The notes under the pieces were generated by a model, which was not told the DNA's origin, made no database searches, and saw only the letters and a list, made by a program, of their open reading frames with translations. Below, piece after piece: positions 42,808 to 50,224 of a stretch of DNA of 56,462 nt. Position numbers and translations under genes: made by a program. The stretch's first letter is position 1. Each line of letters starts with the position of its first letter. Location of the stretch: contig URDC01000006.1 in the NCBI GenBank assembly GCA_900546565.1, positions 1-56,462 on the forward strand, written 5' to 3'. The DNA comes from an uncultured Opitutales bacterium. GTDB lineage: Bacteria > Verrucomicrobiota > Verrucomicrobiia > Opitutales > Intestinicryptomonadaceae.

Positions 42808-42900
42808 ACAAACGGGCGAGGGCGCGTTTGCTTCGCCGACGAGTCTTTTATAAGACGCGCACCGTCGGCGATTGCATTCGCAATTTGCGCCTGTGCCCAA
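42808..42900. repeat. inverted copy of the R1 element
   Basis: 42814-42896 is the reverse complement of positions 1-86 with few differences, including hairpin ATTGC/GCAAT at 42871-42884 and CCGACG...CGTCGG. It directly follows R8. The remaining bases to 42949 show nothing else I can name. Confidence 0.75.
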
Positions 42901-42949
42901 CATTTAAAATAATTCACCACCACCAAAGAAACGCGGCGTCGCGTTTTTT

Positions 42950-43822
42950 TTAGCGAATGTAGCGGGAAAGTGTCAAAGCACTCTCCGCGCGGTTGAGGAT
43001 ATACAAATGTATTCCGCTGACGCCGTTTTGCCTCAACTCGTCAATCTGGCCGCGCGCCCAGTCAAGCCCGATTTTCTTCGCGTCGTCGTCCGACGACGCG
43101 GCGGCGAGCTTGTCGAGCAAAGCCTGCGGGACGTGTGTCGAACACATCGACATAAAGTTCTGCACCTGCCTGAACGAGAGCGCGGGCAAAAGCCCCGCGA
43201 TAATCGGCTTGTCGATGCCCGCGGCGCGGCACTTTTCGGCGAATCTGAAAAAGTGCGAATTGTCGAAAAACAGTTGTGTTACGATGAAGTCCGCCCCGCA
43301 GTCGACTTTGCGCTTCAAGTTGGCGATGTCGGCTTCGAGCGTCGGGGCTTCGGGGTGCTTTTCGGGATACCCCGCGCAGCCTATGCCGAAGTCGGGATTC
43401 GCGCCGCGGATAAATTCCACAAGCTCGGAGGCGTGTTTGAATCCGTCGGGATTCGGTTTGAAATTCGGCTCGTTCTTGGGGGGGTCGCCGCGCAACGCCA
43501 TAATGTTGTTGAATCCCGTCGCGGAAAGCTTGCGCAAAATTTCGGCGATTTCGGCTTTCGAGTGCCCCGCGCAGGTCAGGTGCGGCATAACGACAAAGTT
43601 GAAAATGTCGTGCAAGAGCGAACCGTATTCCATGGTGCGCTCGCGCGTCGAGCCGCCCGCGCCGTATGTTATCGAAACGTAGTCGGGCTTGACTTCCGCA
43701 AGTTTTACGGCTGTGCGCAAAATCTGGCGCGCGCCCTCTTCGGTTTTCGGCGGGAAGAATTCGACCGAAAACACGGTTTCGCCCGAGGCGAATTTTTCCG
43801 CAATATTCCCTTTTTTATTCAT
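42950..43822 (-). CDS. metF: 5,10-methylenetetrahydrofolate reductase
   Basis: 290 residues. FAD-dependent TIM-barrel enzyme making 5-methyl-THF for methionine synthesis. VFSVEFFPPKTEEG at the start, VSITYGAGGSTRERT, HLTCAGHSKAEI, NIMALRGDPPK and DFIVTQLFFD are classic. No riboswitch-like leader is visible in the 50 bp to the next gene. It may be co-transcribed with alr. Confidence 0.95.
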   Translation of the reverse strand: MNKKGNIAEKFASGETVFSVEFFPPKTEEGARQILRTAVKLAEVKPDYVSITYGAGGSTRERTMEYGSLLHDIFNFVVMPHLTCAGHSKAEIAEILRKLSATGFNNIMALRGDPPKNEPNFKPNPDGFKHASELVEFIRGANPDFGIGCAGYPEKHPEAPTLEADIANLKRKVDCGADFIVTQLFFDNSHFFRFAEKCRAAGIDKPIIAGLLPALSFRQVQNFMSMCSTHVPQALLDKLAAASSDDDAKKIGLDWARGQIDELRQNGVSGIHLYILNRAESALTLSRYIR

Positions 43823-43873
43823 AATAAAAATTGATTTTGTTTATTTTAAAATATTTGCGCAAATTGCGCGCTG

Positions 43874-44947
43874 TTATTTTAAGATTCTGTCAACCCGACG
43901 GGGAATGGCGACCATAGTCTCCCACGGAATGCGGCGCGTCCAGCGGCTGTAATCGACAAGCGAAATTTCGCCGCCGAGCTGTTCGCCGATGAAGACGACC
44001 TCGTCGCCGACCTTGGCTTCGGGCGCGTTGTCGATACAAATCACGCATTCGTCGAGCGTGACGTTGCCGACAATCGGGCAGCGTTTGCCGCCGACAAGCA
44101 CGCGGGCGTCGGCGGTGAATCCGGAGGGAACGCCGTCGGCATAACCCGCGCAAACGCCGGCAATCATACGCCCGTCCGACTTTGCAATCGAAATTATGCG
44201 CGACTTGAACGACAACACCTGTTTTAAGTCGAGCGATTCGAATCCGCCGCCGTCGTCGAACGGATTTATCCCGTATTGCAGCAGTCCCATTCGCACCGCG
44301 TTAAACGGCGGCTCGACGGGAATGTAGCGCAGCCCCGCGCTGTTGTGCAGGTGTATGAGCATTCCGTCTTCGCCGTGCGCGGCTGCAATGCGCTTGAAAA
44401 TTTCGACTTGGCGCATAGTGTATTCCCTGTCGCAGTCCGCGCTCGACAGGTGCGAGAAAATTCCCGTAATCTTGATGTTTTCAAGCTTTTTTATGCGCGG
44501 AATAACTTCGTCGGCAAGCTCGTGCCAGACGCCGACGCGCCCCATGCCCGTGTCGAGCTTCAAGTGCACGCCCAGCACTTTGCCGCGTTCGCGGGCAAGC
44601 TCCGAAAACGCCTTGGCTTCGTTGTAGGACGACACCGCCACGGTCGCGCCGTAGTCGAATACGAGCGGGCGTTCCTGACGCAGCACGGGGCTCAGCACCA
44701 GCACGGGCTTGTCCGAAACAATCTCGCGCACGCGCGAGGCTTCGTATAAATTGGCAACTGCAAAAATGTCCGCGCCGCCGCGCAAAAAGCGCATCAACGC
44801 CTGAGGCATACAGTGCCCGTAGGCGTCGGCCTTCACGACGCTAATGTATTTCACGCCCTCGGGCAGCGACGCCTTTATGCTGCGGACGTTCGATTCCAGA
44901 CGCTGGAAATCCACTTCAATCCAAGACCTGTGCGGAAATTTGTTCAC
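43874..44947 (-). CDS. alr: alanine racemase
   Basis: 357 residues from a GTG start that gives VNKFPHRSWIEVDFQRLESN, the family's normal N-terminus. The frame is open up to 45124, but that part overlaps divergent yraN and its promoter, so I reject it. PLP-dependent conversion of L-Ala to D-Ala for peptidoglycan. PLP lysine in VVKADAYGHC, then HLKLDTGMGRVG and the C-terminal catalytic Tyr region (CAGYADGVPSGFT). Start choice is moderately sure. Confidence 0.9.
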   Translation of the reverse strand: MNKFPHRSWIEVDFQRLESNVRSIKASLPEGVKYISVVKADAYGHCMPQALMRFLRGGADIFAVANLYEASRVREIVSDKPVLVLSPVLRQERPLVFDYGATVAVSSYNEAKAFSELARERGKVLGVHLKLDTGMGRVGVWHELADEVIPRIKKLENIKITGIFSHLSSADCDREYTMRQVEIFKRIAAAHGEDGMLIHLHNSAGLRYIPVEPPFNAVRMGLLQYGINPFDDGGGFESLDLKQVLSFKSRIISIAKSDGRMIAGVCAGYADGVPSGFTADARVLVGGKRCPIVGNVTLDECVICIDNAPEAKVGDEVVFIGEQLGGEISLVDYSRWTRRIPWETMVAIPRRVDRILK

Positions 44948-44980
44948 AATGGCAGACAGTCTCGGCAAAAACTTTCGCGT

Positions 44981-45002
44981 GTCAAATGTAAAAACATTTG
45001 AC
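44981..45002. promoter_or_regulatory. perfect palindrome between alr and yraN
   Basis: GTCAAATGT and ACATTTGAC, separated by four As, form a perfect 9-bp inverted repeat in the divergent alr/yraN region. Its right half supplies TTGACG (44998-45003), a -35 box for yraN, with A/T-rich AAAAAT 17 bp on. It may be an operator. Confidence 0.5.
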
Positions 45003-45050
45003 GCCGCCGTCGCGCGGCATAAAAATCCGACCCGAAAAATACGCCGAAAA

Positions 45051-45470
45051 ATGACGAACTTAATCGCGCTCATATCGAAAATTTTCCGCCCGCGCAGTCT
45101 CCCAGAAACCGCGCGGATAGGCATAATGGGCGAGGACGCCGCCGCGCGTTTTCTGAAAGCGCAGTCCCATAAAATTCTCGCGCGAAATTACCGCAGCGGA
45201 CGCAACGAAATCGACATCGTCAGCCGCGACCCGCACGGCGTCATAGTCTTTACCGAAGTCAAGACACGCACCGTGCACGCCGTTGTCGGCGGATATTACG
45301 CTGGCGCACAGCGCGGCAAGGCGGCGCGCGTCAGGGCTTGCGCAAAAACATACCTCGCAAAAATGCGCCCGCGCCCGAAAACTTGGCGTTTCGATATTAT
45401 CGAAGTCCTTCACGACCCCGACCGCCCCGACGACGCGCCCATAGTCCGCCATTACCCGAATTCTTTTTAG
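45051..45470 (+). CDS. yraN: UPF0102 family endonuclease-like protein YraN
   Basis: 139 residues from MTNLIALISK. GEDAAARFLKAQSHKILARNYR, NEIDIVSRDPHGVIVFTEVKTR is the PD-(D/E)xK-like core (E-D...E-K) typical of UPF0102. Biological role is not established. It may act in DNA processing. Followed by a spacer with a clear terminator. Confidence 0.88.
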   Translation: MTNLIALISKIFRPRSLPETARIGIMGEDAAARFLKAQSHKILARNYRSGRNEIDIVSRDPHGVIVFTEVKTRTVHAVVGGYYAGAQRGKAARVRACAKTYLAKMRPRPKTWRFDIIEVLHDPDRPDDAPIVRHYPNSF

Positions 45471-45959
45471 TTGTTCCCGACATCCGCTATTTCTAATTGC
45501 GGAAAAAAACGTCGGATATGCGGCAATATTCGGCGCGTTGGCGTTGGCGTTGGCGTTTGTCGTGTATTGCAGAAGAAAGTAACTTTTTCGAATAAAATAA
45601 AAAGTTTGTCGGAGCCCGCCTGTCGGGCTTCGGCATTTTTTTTAGTTTTTTCGGACATTCTTCGCGGTTCCAGTTTTTACAGGAAACAAGCAATGCGAAG
45701 ACTGAGCTTGCGCGGCGTTGCACGGCTTCACTTTAATTAGAAAAAAGCGCATTGGCAGAGCCAATCGCGCCGCTTCCCAAATAATGGAAGCCCGCCCATC
45801 GGGCGGGAAATTCGTTCCTAAAATCTTTTTCGGGTTAGAATAGGGGTAGCTATTGAACGAAGTTCAATGCGGGTGAAAACAGAAAAGGCAGTGCGGGTAG
45901 CACTGCCGAAGTATCACAAGCCGACGCCGAAGGCGGCGGAGGTCGTAGGGGCTTCGCCC
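45471..45959. repeat. 489-bp spacer with hexamer repeat, terminator and many short hairpins
   Basis: No gene supported. GCGTTG is repeated three and a half times at 45535-45557. A terminator follows at 45610-45644. Then come short perfect hairpins: ATTGGC/GCCAAT (45751-45765), CCCGCCC/GGGCGGG (45791-45807), ATTGAAC/GTTCAAT (45852-45868), GGCAGTGC/GCACTGCC (45887-45907) and GTAGGGGC/GCCCCTAC (45945-45963). The last overlaps the stop codon of the next gene. Confidence 0.6.
45610..45644 (+). terminator. intrinsic terminator downstream of yraN
   Basis: AGCCCG pairs with CGGGCT around a 5-base loop (45613-45629), with eight Ts at 45636-45643. It lies 140 bp after the yraN stop. Confidence 0.65.
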
Positions 45960-46436
45960 CTACTTGGCTGAATAGAATTGAACAATCTTTTTGATTAGGT
46001 AGGAGTGTTCCTTTTCGGAAATCTTGCCGTCCTTTTTGAGCTGGTCGGCTTTATCGATATTCTTTTGCATATCTTCGAAAGCCTTTGTGCCTTTGAAGGC
46101 AGGGAGAAAGTCGGGGGCAAGCTCCTGATTGTCGGAAGAGGCTTTGAGCTGTTTGTAGTAGCCTGCGTCGTCGAGAAGACCGAACTTAATAAGGGGCGAG
46201 CTTCTGAGCGATGTGAGCGTCATTTTCTCATTTTTGTAACCCTGTTTGATGAGGGTGAGCTCGTAAGAGTTGCTTTTGTCGAGCGTAATAGTTGTGGGGG
46301 TTACGCCCACGATTTCGTCGTTAATCAGGACGATTGCGCCCTCTGGGGTTGAGTTTACAACGACTTCTTCCTGTGTGATTGTCGAGCAAGCCGACAACGC
46401 GCCCAATGCCAAAAGAGAGATGAGTGTTTTTTTCAT
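45960..46436 (-). CDS. PEGA-domain lipoprotein
   Basis: 158 residues from MKKTLISLLALGALSACS, with a lipobox (LSAC) so lipid-anchored and exported. The frame extends upstream but does not look like a protein start there. Residues of about 25-70 are a PEGA-type domain: VVVNSTPEGAIVLINDEIVG, then TPTTITLDKSNSYELTLIKQGY. The C-terminal part is helical and charged. Function unknown. PEGA domains often mediate cell-envelope contacts. Confidence 0.85.
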   Translation of the reverse strand: MKKTLISLLALGALSACSTITQEEVVVNSTPEGAIVLINDEIVGVTPTTITLDKSNSYELTLIKQGYKNEKMTLTSLRSSPLIKFGLLDDAGYYKQLKASSDNQELAPDFLPAFKGTKAFEDMQKNIDKADQLKKDGKISEKEHSYLIKKIVQFYSAK

Positions 46437-46519
46437 ATTTATGTTGGTAAATTTAGGGTTGTTTGAGTAAAGAGTGAACGGTTTCCGCTGCGCTGTCAAG
46501 TCTTTTTCAAGCCTTTTAA

Positions 46520-47317
46520 TTACAATTTTGACAGTTCCTGCGAACGCTTCATTGCAGCTTCGAGGGCGTCGGCAGTCGCCTGCCTGAGTCCCGCCTTTTT
46601 GAATTCGGCAAGTCCCGCGAGTGTTGTGCCGCCAGGGCTTGAAACCGCCGTGCAAAGCTCGTCCGCCGAAAGTGGCGACTGGCACAGCAACATAGCCGAA
46701 CCGAGCAGCGTTTTATAGGTGAGTTTTTTAGCCTCTTCGTCGGAGAAGCCGATTTTCCTGCCGCCCTCAATGAGCGCGGCGGCGAACTCGAAAATATACC
46801 CCGGGCCGCTGCCCGAAAGCGCGGTCACTGCGTCGAGGCGGCATTCCTCGATTTCGATGAATTCGCCGATGGCGGAAAGCACGGTTTCGACCGTTTCGCG
46901 CTCCTGAGTTTCCAACGCCTTTTCGGGCGCGAAACAGGAGATACCCTGCGCGATTTGAGCGGGCATATTGGGCATGACGCGGACGATTTTTTTGACGTTC
47001 GGGAAGCACTCGCGCAGTCGTTTAATCGACGTTCCCGCGAGAATGGAAATGAGCACGTCGTTTTGCGCGGTTGCCGCCGCCTTTGCAACTTCTGCAAGCT
47101 GCTGCGGCTTGCACGCCAAGACGATGGTCTTAGCCTGCCCGAGAAGCTCGGCAATCGACTGCGCGCACTCGACCGACGTCTGTTGCGCGAGCAGCTGCGC
47201 GGTGTTGTCATTGCCGCCAACACAGATGATTTCGGAGGGCTTTGCCGATTCTTTCAGCAGCCCTTTTACAATCGCGCCGGCCATTTTGCCCGCGCCTATA
47301 AAACCGTATTTTTTCAT
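46520..47317 (-). CDS. proC: pyrroline-5-carboxylate reductase
   Basis: 265 residues. Last step of proline synthesis. Rossmann start YGFIGAGKMAGAIVKG, then VRVMPNMPAQIAQG, VTALSGSGPGYIFEF and the C-terminal SPGGTTLAGL are all diagnostic. It follows glycerate kinase by 4 bp and may share its transcript. Confidence 0.96.
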   Translation of the reverse strand: MKKYGFIGAGKMAGAIVKGLLKESAKPSEIICVGGNDNTAQLLAQQTSVECAQSIAELLGQAKTIVLACKPQQLAEVAKAAATAQNDVLISILAGTSIKRLRECFPNVKKIVRVMPNMPAQIAQGISCFAPEKALETQERETVETVLSAIGEFIEIEECRLDAVTALSGSGPGYIFEFAAALIEGGRKIGFSDEEAKKLTYKTLLGSAMLLCQSPLSADELCTAVSSPGGTTLAGLAEFKKAGLRQATADALEAAMKRSQELSKL

Positions 47318-47321
47318 TTTA

Positions 47322-48458
47322 TTACTTTAATTTTGATGTAAATTCCTTTGCCAATGCAGCCAAGAATTTCGGCGCGCGGTTCTGCGCCTCGACCGCGTTG
47401 GGTGCGAGCGGCAGAATCTGCCCGATTTTTGCGCCGTCCAAGCCGATGCCTTTCAAGTCGGCGTCGGTCAATTCGCTTTGTCCGCAGAAAATCCAGACCT
47501 CTTTCTTGTGCTTCAACGCCATTTTGGCGAGCTCGTAAGGACCTTTGCCCTGTGCGTCGGTGGCGTCGAATTTGCCCTCGCCCGTTATGACGATATCGCA
47601 GCTTTTGATGTGTTTTTCGATTTCGCTGTATTTTGCGAAAAGTTCGAATCCGCCGATGCGCTGCGCCCCCAAAAAAGTCATAAGCGCGTAGCCGCAACCG
47701 CCAGCCGAACCCGCCCCCGGGGCATCGTGCAAACTCCTGCCGAGGCATTTTTTTGTAACCTCGACGTAGTTTTTCATATTGCGTTCAAGTTGTTCGGCGA
47801 CTTCGGGCGACGCGCCCTTTTGCGCGGCAAATTGCAGCGACGCGCCCGTCTTGCCCAAAAGCGGCGTAGCTACATCGGTTGCGACAATGAATTTTGCGGA
47901 AAATTCGGTTTTGGGCACTTCGATTTTCGCGAGCTTTGCCAGCCCTTCGCCCGTCGGTTCAATATCCTTGCCCGACTTGTCCAGAAATCTGAAACCCAAG
48001 GGAATCAACAATCCTATGCCGCCGTCGTTTGTGCAGCTGCCGCCGACGCCGACGATAATCGTTTTGTAGCCGCGTTCTACAAGCTTTGCTAGAATGTTGC
48101 CCGTGCCGATATTCGAAAGCTTTGCGGGGTTGCGCTCGCCCTCCGAAATCAGGTTTATGCCCGAGGCTTCGGTTAGACCCACAAGCGCGGTTTCTTCGTC
48201 GAGCAGGGCGCATTTTGCGGTGAGCGTCTGCCCCGTGGGGTCGATGGTTTTGAGCCTGATAACCTTCGCGCCCTTTTTGGTTTTTGCCATTGTATCTACA
48301 AAGCCGTCGCCGCCGTCGGTCATTGCAAATTCGGCAATGGGGGAGTCTTTTTTTACGGAATTTATACCCATTTTGATTGAGTGCGACGCTTGGCTCGACG
48401 ACAGCGAGCCTCTGAATTTGTCGGGCGCGACCAAAAACTTGTGTATTTTATTTCCCAT
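47322..48458 (-). CDS. glxK: glycerate kinase (GarK/GlxK type)
   Basis: 378 residues from MGNKIHKFLVAPDKFRGSL. The frame opens 22 codons higher, in the operator region. It phosphorylates glycerate to 2- or 3-phosphoglycerate. Family features are APDKFRGSLSS, MTDGGDGFVDT, VGGSCTNDGGIG and the C-terminal ITGEGKFDATDAQGKGPYELA. Divergent from rhaA over 228 bp with a dyad between them. Confidence 0.94.
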   Translation of the reverse strand: MGNKIHKFLVAPDKFRGSLSSSQASHSIKMGINSVKKDSPIAEFAMTDGGDGFVDTMAKTKKGAKVIRLKTIDPTGQTLTAKCALLDEETALVGLTEASGINLISEGERNPAKLSNIGTGNILAKLVERGYKTIIVGVGGSCTNDGGIGLLIPLGFRFLDKSGKDIEPTGEGLAKLAKIEVPKTEFSAKFIVATDVATPLLGKTGASLQFAAQKGASPEVAEQLERNMKNYVEVTKKCLGRSLHDAPGAGSAGGCGYALMTFLGAQRIGGFELFAKYSEIEKHIKSCDIVITGEGKFDATDAQGKGPYELAKMALKHKKEVWIFCGQSELTDADLKGIGLDGAKIGQILPLAPNAVEAQNRAPKFLAALAKEFTSKLK

Positions 48459-48498
48459 ATAAAAATATTCCTTCCTTTGCGGCGATGTGAAATACTTG

Positions 48499-48532
48499 CA
48501 ATAACGTTCCTTAAAGATAAACAACGTTATTG
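48499..48532. promoter_or_regulatory. dyad between glycerate kinase and rhaA, possible operator
   Basis: CAATAACGTT (48499-48508) and AACGTTATTG (48523-48532), a perfect 10-bp inverted repeat with a 14-bp gap. The palindromic AACGTT cores are 20 bp apart, two helical turns, as expected for a LacI-like or other dimeric regulator. No regulator gene is in the window. Confidence 0.5.
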
Positions 48533-48686
48533 TTTATATGATTCCGATTTTTCGGAAAATTGCAATCACTTTTTTCCGCATTTGCGCCGCGCGTTTTTGG
48601 AAATTTCTTTGCAAAACTTTGTTTTTTGTTGTTTGCGGTTAAAAAAGACTTGAAAAAGCGTAAAAACGCGGCACACTGGTTTTCAT

Positions 48687-49937
48687 ATGGCAAACAATTA
48701 CAAAAACGCAATGGATACGTACGCCAAGTTCGGCGTAGACACCGAAAAGGCTTTGAAGACGCTCGACGCAATCGAGCTTTCGATGCACTGCTGGCAGGGC
48801 GACGACGTCCGCGGTTTCGAAACTCCCGACGCCGCGCTTGCCGGCGACGGCATTCAGACGACGGGCAACTATATGGGCAAAGCCCGCAATCCCGAAGAGC
48901 TCCGCGCCGATATCGACGAGGCAATGAAGTATATCCCCGGGGCGACGCGTCTTAACCTGCACGCCATTTACGGCGAATTCGGCGGCAAGCGCATCGAGCG
49001 CAACGAAATCGACTACCGCAACTTCAAGGGCTGGGTAGACTGGTGCAAAGACAGAAAAATGGGCATAGACTTCAACCCGACGTTCTTCTCGCACCCGAAT
49101 GTGGTCGACGGAATGACGCTTGCAAGCTCCGACAAGGGAATCCGCCAATACTGGGTTGAGCACGGCATTGCATGCCGCAAGATTGCCGAAAAAATCGGCA
49201 AGGAGCTCGGCAAGACCGTCATCACGAACTTCTGGATGCCCGACGGCATGAAGGATATGCCCGCCGACCGTCTCGCCCCGCGCGAACGCATGGCGGATTC
49301 GCTCGACAAAATTATGTCGGTGAAGGTATCCAAAAAGCACAACCGCGATTCGCTCGAAAGCAAGCTTTTCGGCATCGGCAGCGAAAGCTATGTAGTGTGC
49401 TCGCACGAGTTCGTCATGGGCTACACCGTCAAAAACGGCCTGCTTATGACGCTCGATTCGGGGCACTTCCACCCGACCGAAACGATTTCCGACAAAATCC
49501 CCTCCGCGCTCATGTTCGTGCCCGAAGTTCTGCTGCACGTTTCGCGCGGCGTCCGCTGGGACAGCGACCACGTCGTTCTCTTTAACGACGACACCACCGC
49601 GATTATGCAGGAAATCGTCCGCGCCGGCGCAATCAACCGCGTCCACATCGGCATGGACTTCTTCGACGCCAGCATAAACCGCATTTTTGCGTGGGCTATC
49701 GGTATGCGCGCCGCCCGCAAGGCTTTGCTGAGCGCGTTGCTCGACCCGATTGCGATGATGCGCAAGGCGGAAAACGACGTCGATTTCGGAACGCGCTTGG
49801 CGTTGATGGAAGAAGCCCGCACGCTTCCGCTTGCCGCAGTCTGGGAAGAATATTGCGCCCGCACGGGCAAGCTCACGGGGCTTAAAATGCTCGACGGCAT
49901 TAAGAAATACGAGTCCAAAGTCCTCTCCAAGCGATAG
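48687..49937 (+). CDS. rhaA: L-rhamnose isomerase
   Basis: 416 residues. Metal-dependent isomerase turning L-rhamnose into L-rhamnulose. IELSMHCWQGDDVRGFE at the N-terminus, NPTFFSHPNV, TVITNFWMPDGMKD and GLLMTLDSGHFHPTE carry the metal ligands. No rhaB, rhaD or regulator lies beside it. No Shine-Dalgarno sequence is obvious. Confidence 0.95.
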   Translation: MANNYKNAMDTYAKFGVDTEKALKTLDAIELSMHCWQGDDVRGFETPDAALAGDGIQTTGNYMGKARNPEELRADIDEAMKYIPGATRLNLHAIYGEFGGKRIERNEIDYRNFKGWVDWCKDRKMGIDFNPTFFSHPNVVDGMTLASSDKGIRQYWVEHGIACRKIAEKIGKELGKTVITNFWMPDGMKDMPADRLAPRERMADSLDKIMSVKVSKKHNRDSLESKLFGIGSESYVVCSHEFVMGYTVKNGLLMTLDSGHFHPTETISDKIPSALMFVPEVLLHVSRGVRWDSDHVVLFNDDTTAIMQEIVRAGAINRVHIGMDFFDASINRIFAWAIGMRAARKALLSALLDPIAMMRKAENDVDFGTRLALMEEARTLPLAAVWEEYCARTGKLTGLKMLDGIKKYESKVLSKR

Positions 49938-50224
49938 GACTTTCTCCCGAACCTCGCGCGGTGTCCGATGTTTTGCAAACGTTCGGGCGGCGCGGGGGCG
50001 AATCGGGGCTATGCAGAGCGGGTCGCCGTCTGGAATGGGGCGGCTCGGCTTGCGTTCGTATTCTTGCTCCGACTTTTGGCAGTGCCGCGCGCGCTGCCTT
50101 TTTTGTCGCCACGCGATACCGCCGAACCTCTCGGTCAAAATCTGCCGCAATTTCGAAAATCGGGCGGCAAAAATCACAAAAAAAGACTTTTTTTTGGGCT
50201 GCCTCTTGGGTAGTATTCTTCGAA

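Noticed and set aside
43823..43873. SAM or other riboswitch ahead of metF
   Set aside because: The leader is short and no aptamer-like structure could be seen.
48639..50177. Long open frame on the minus strand opposite rhaA
   Set aside because: Antisense shadow of rhaA and its flank, with no family motif.
49938..50224. A gene start upstream of the GH32-like protein
   Set aside because: The frame is open from 49961, but the translated part is basic and low in motif content, and the ATG at 50225 starts a clear signal peptide.
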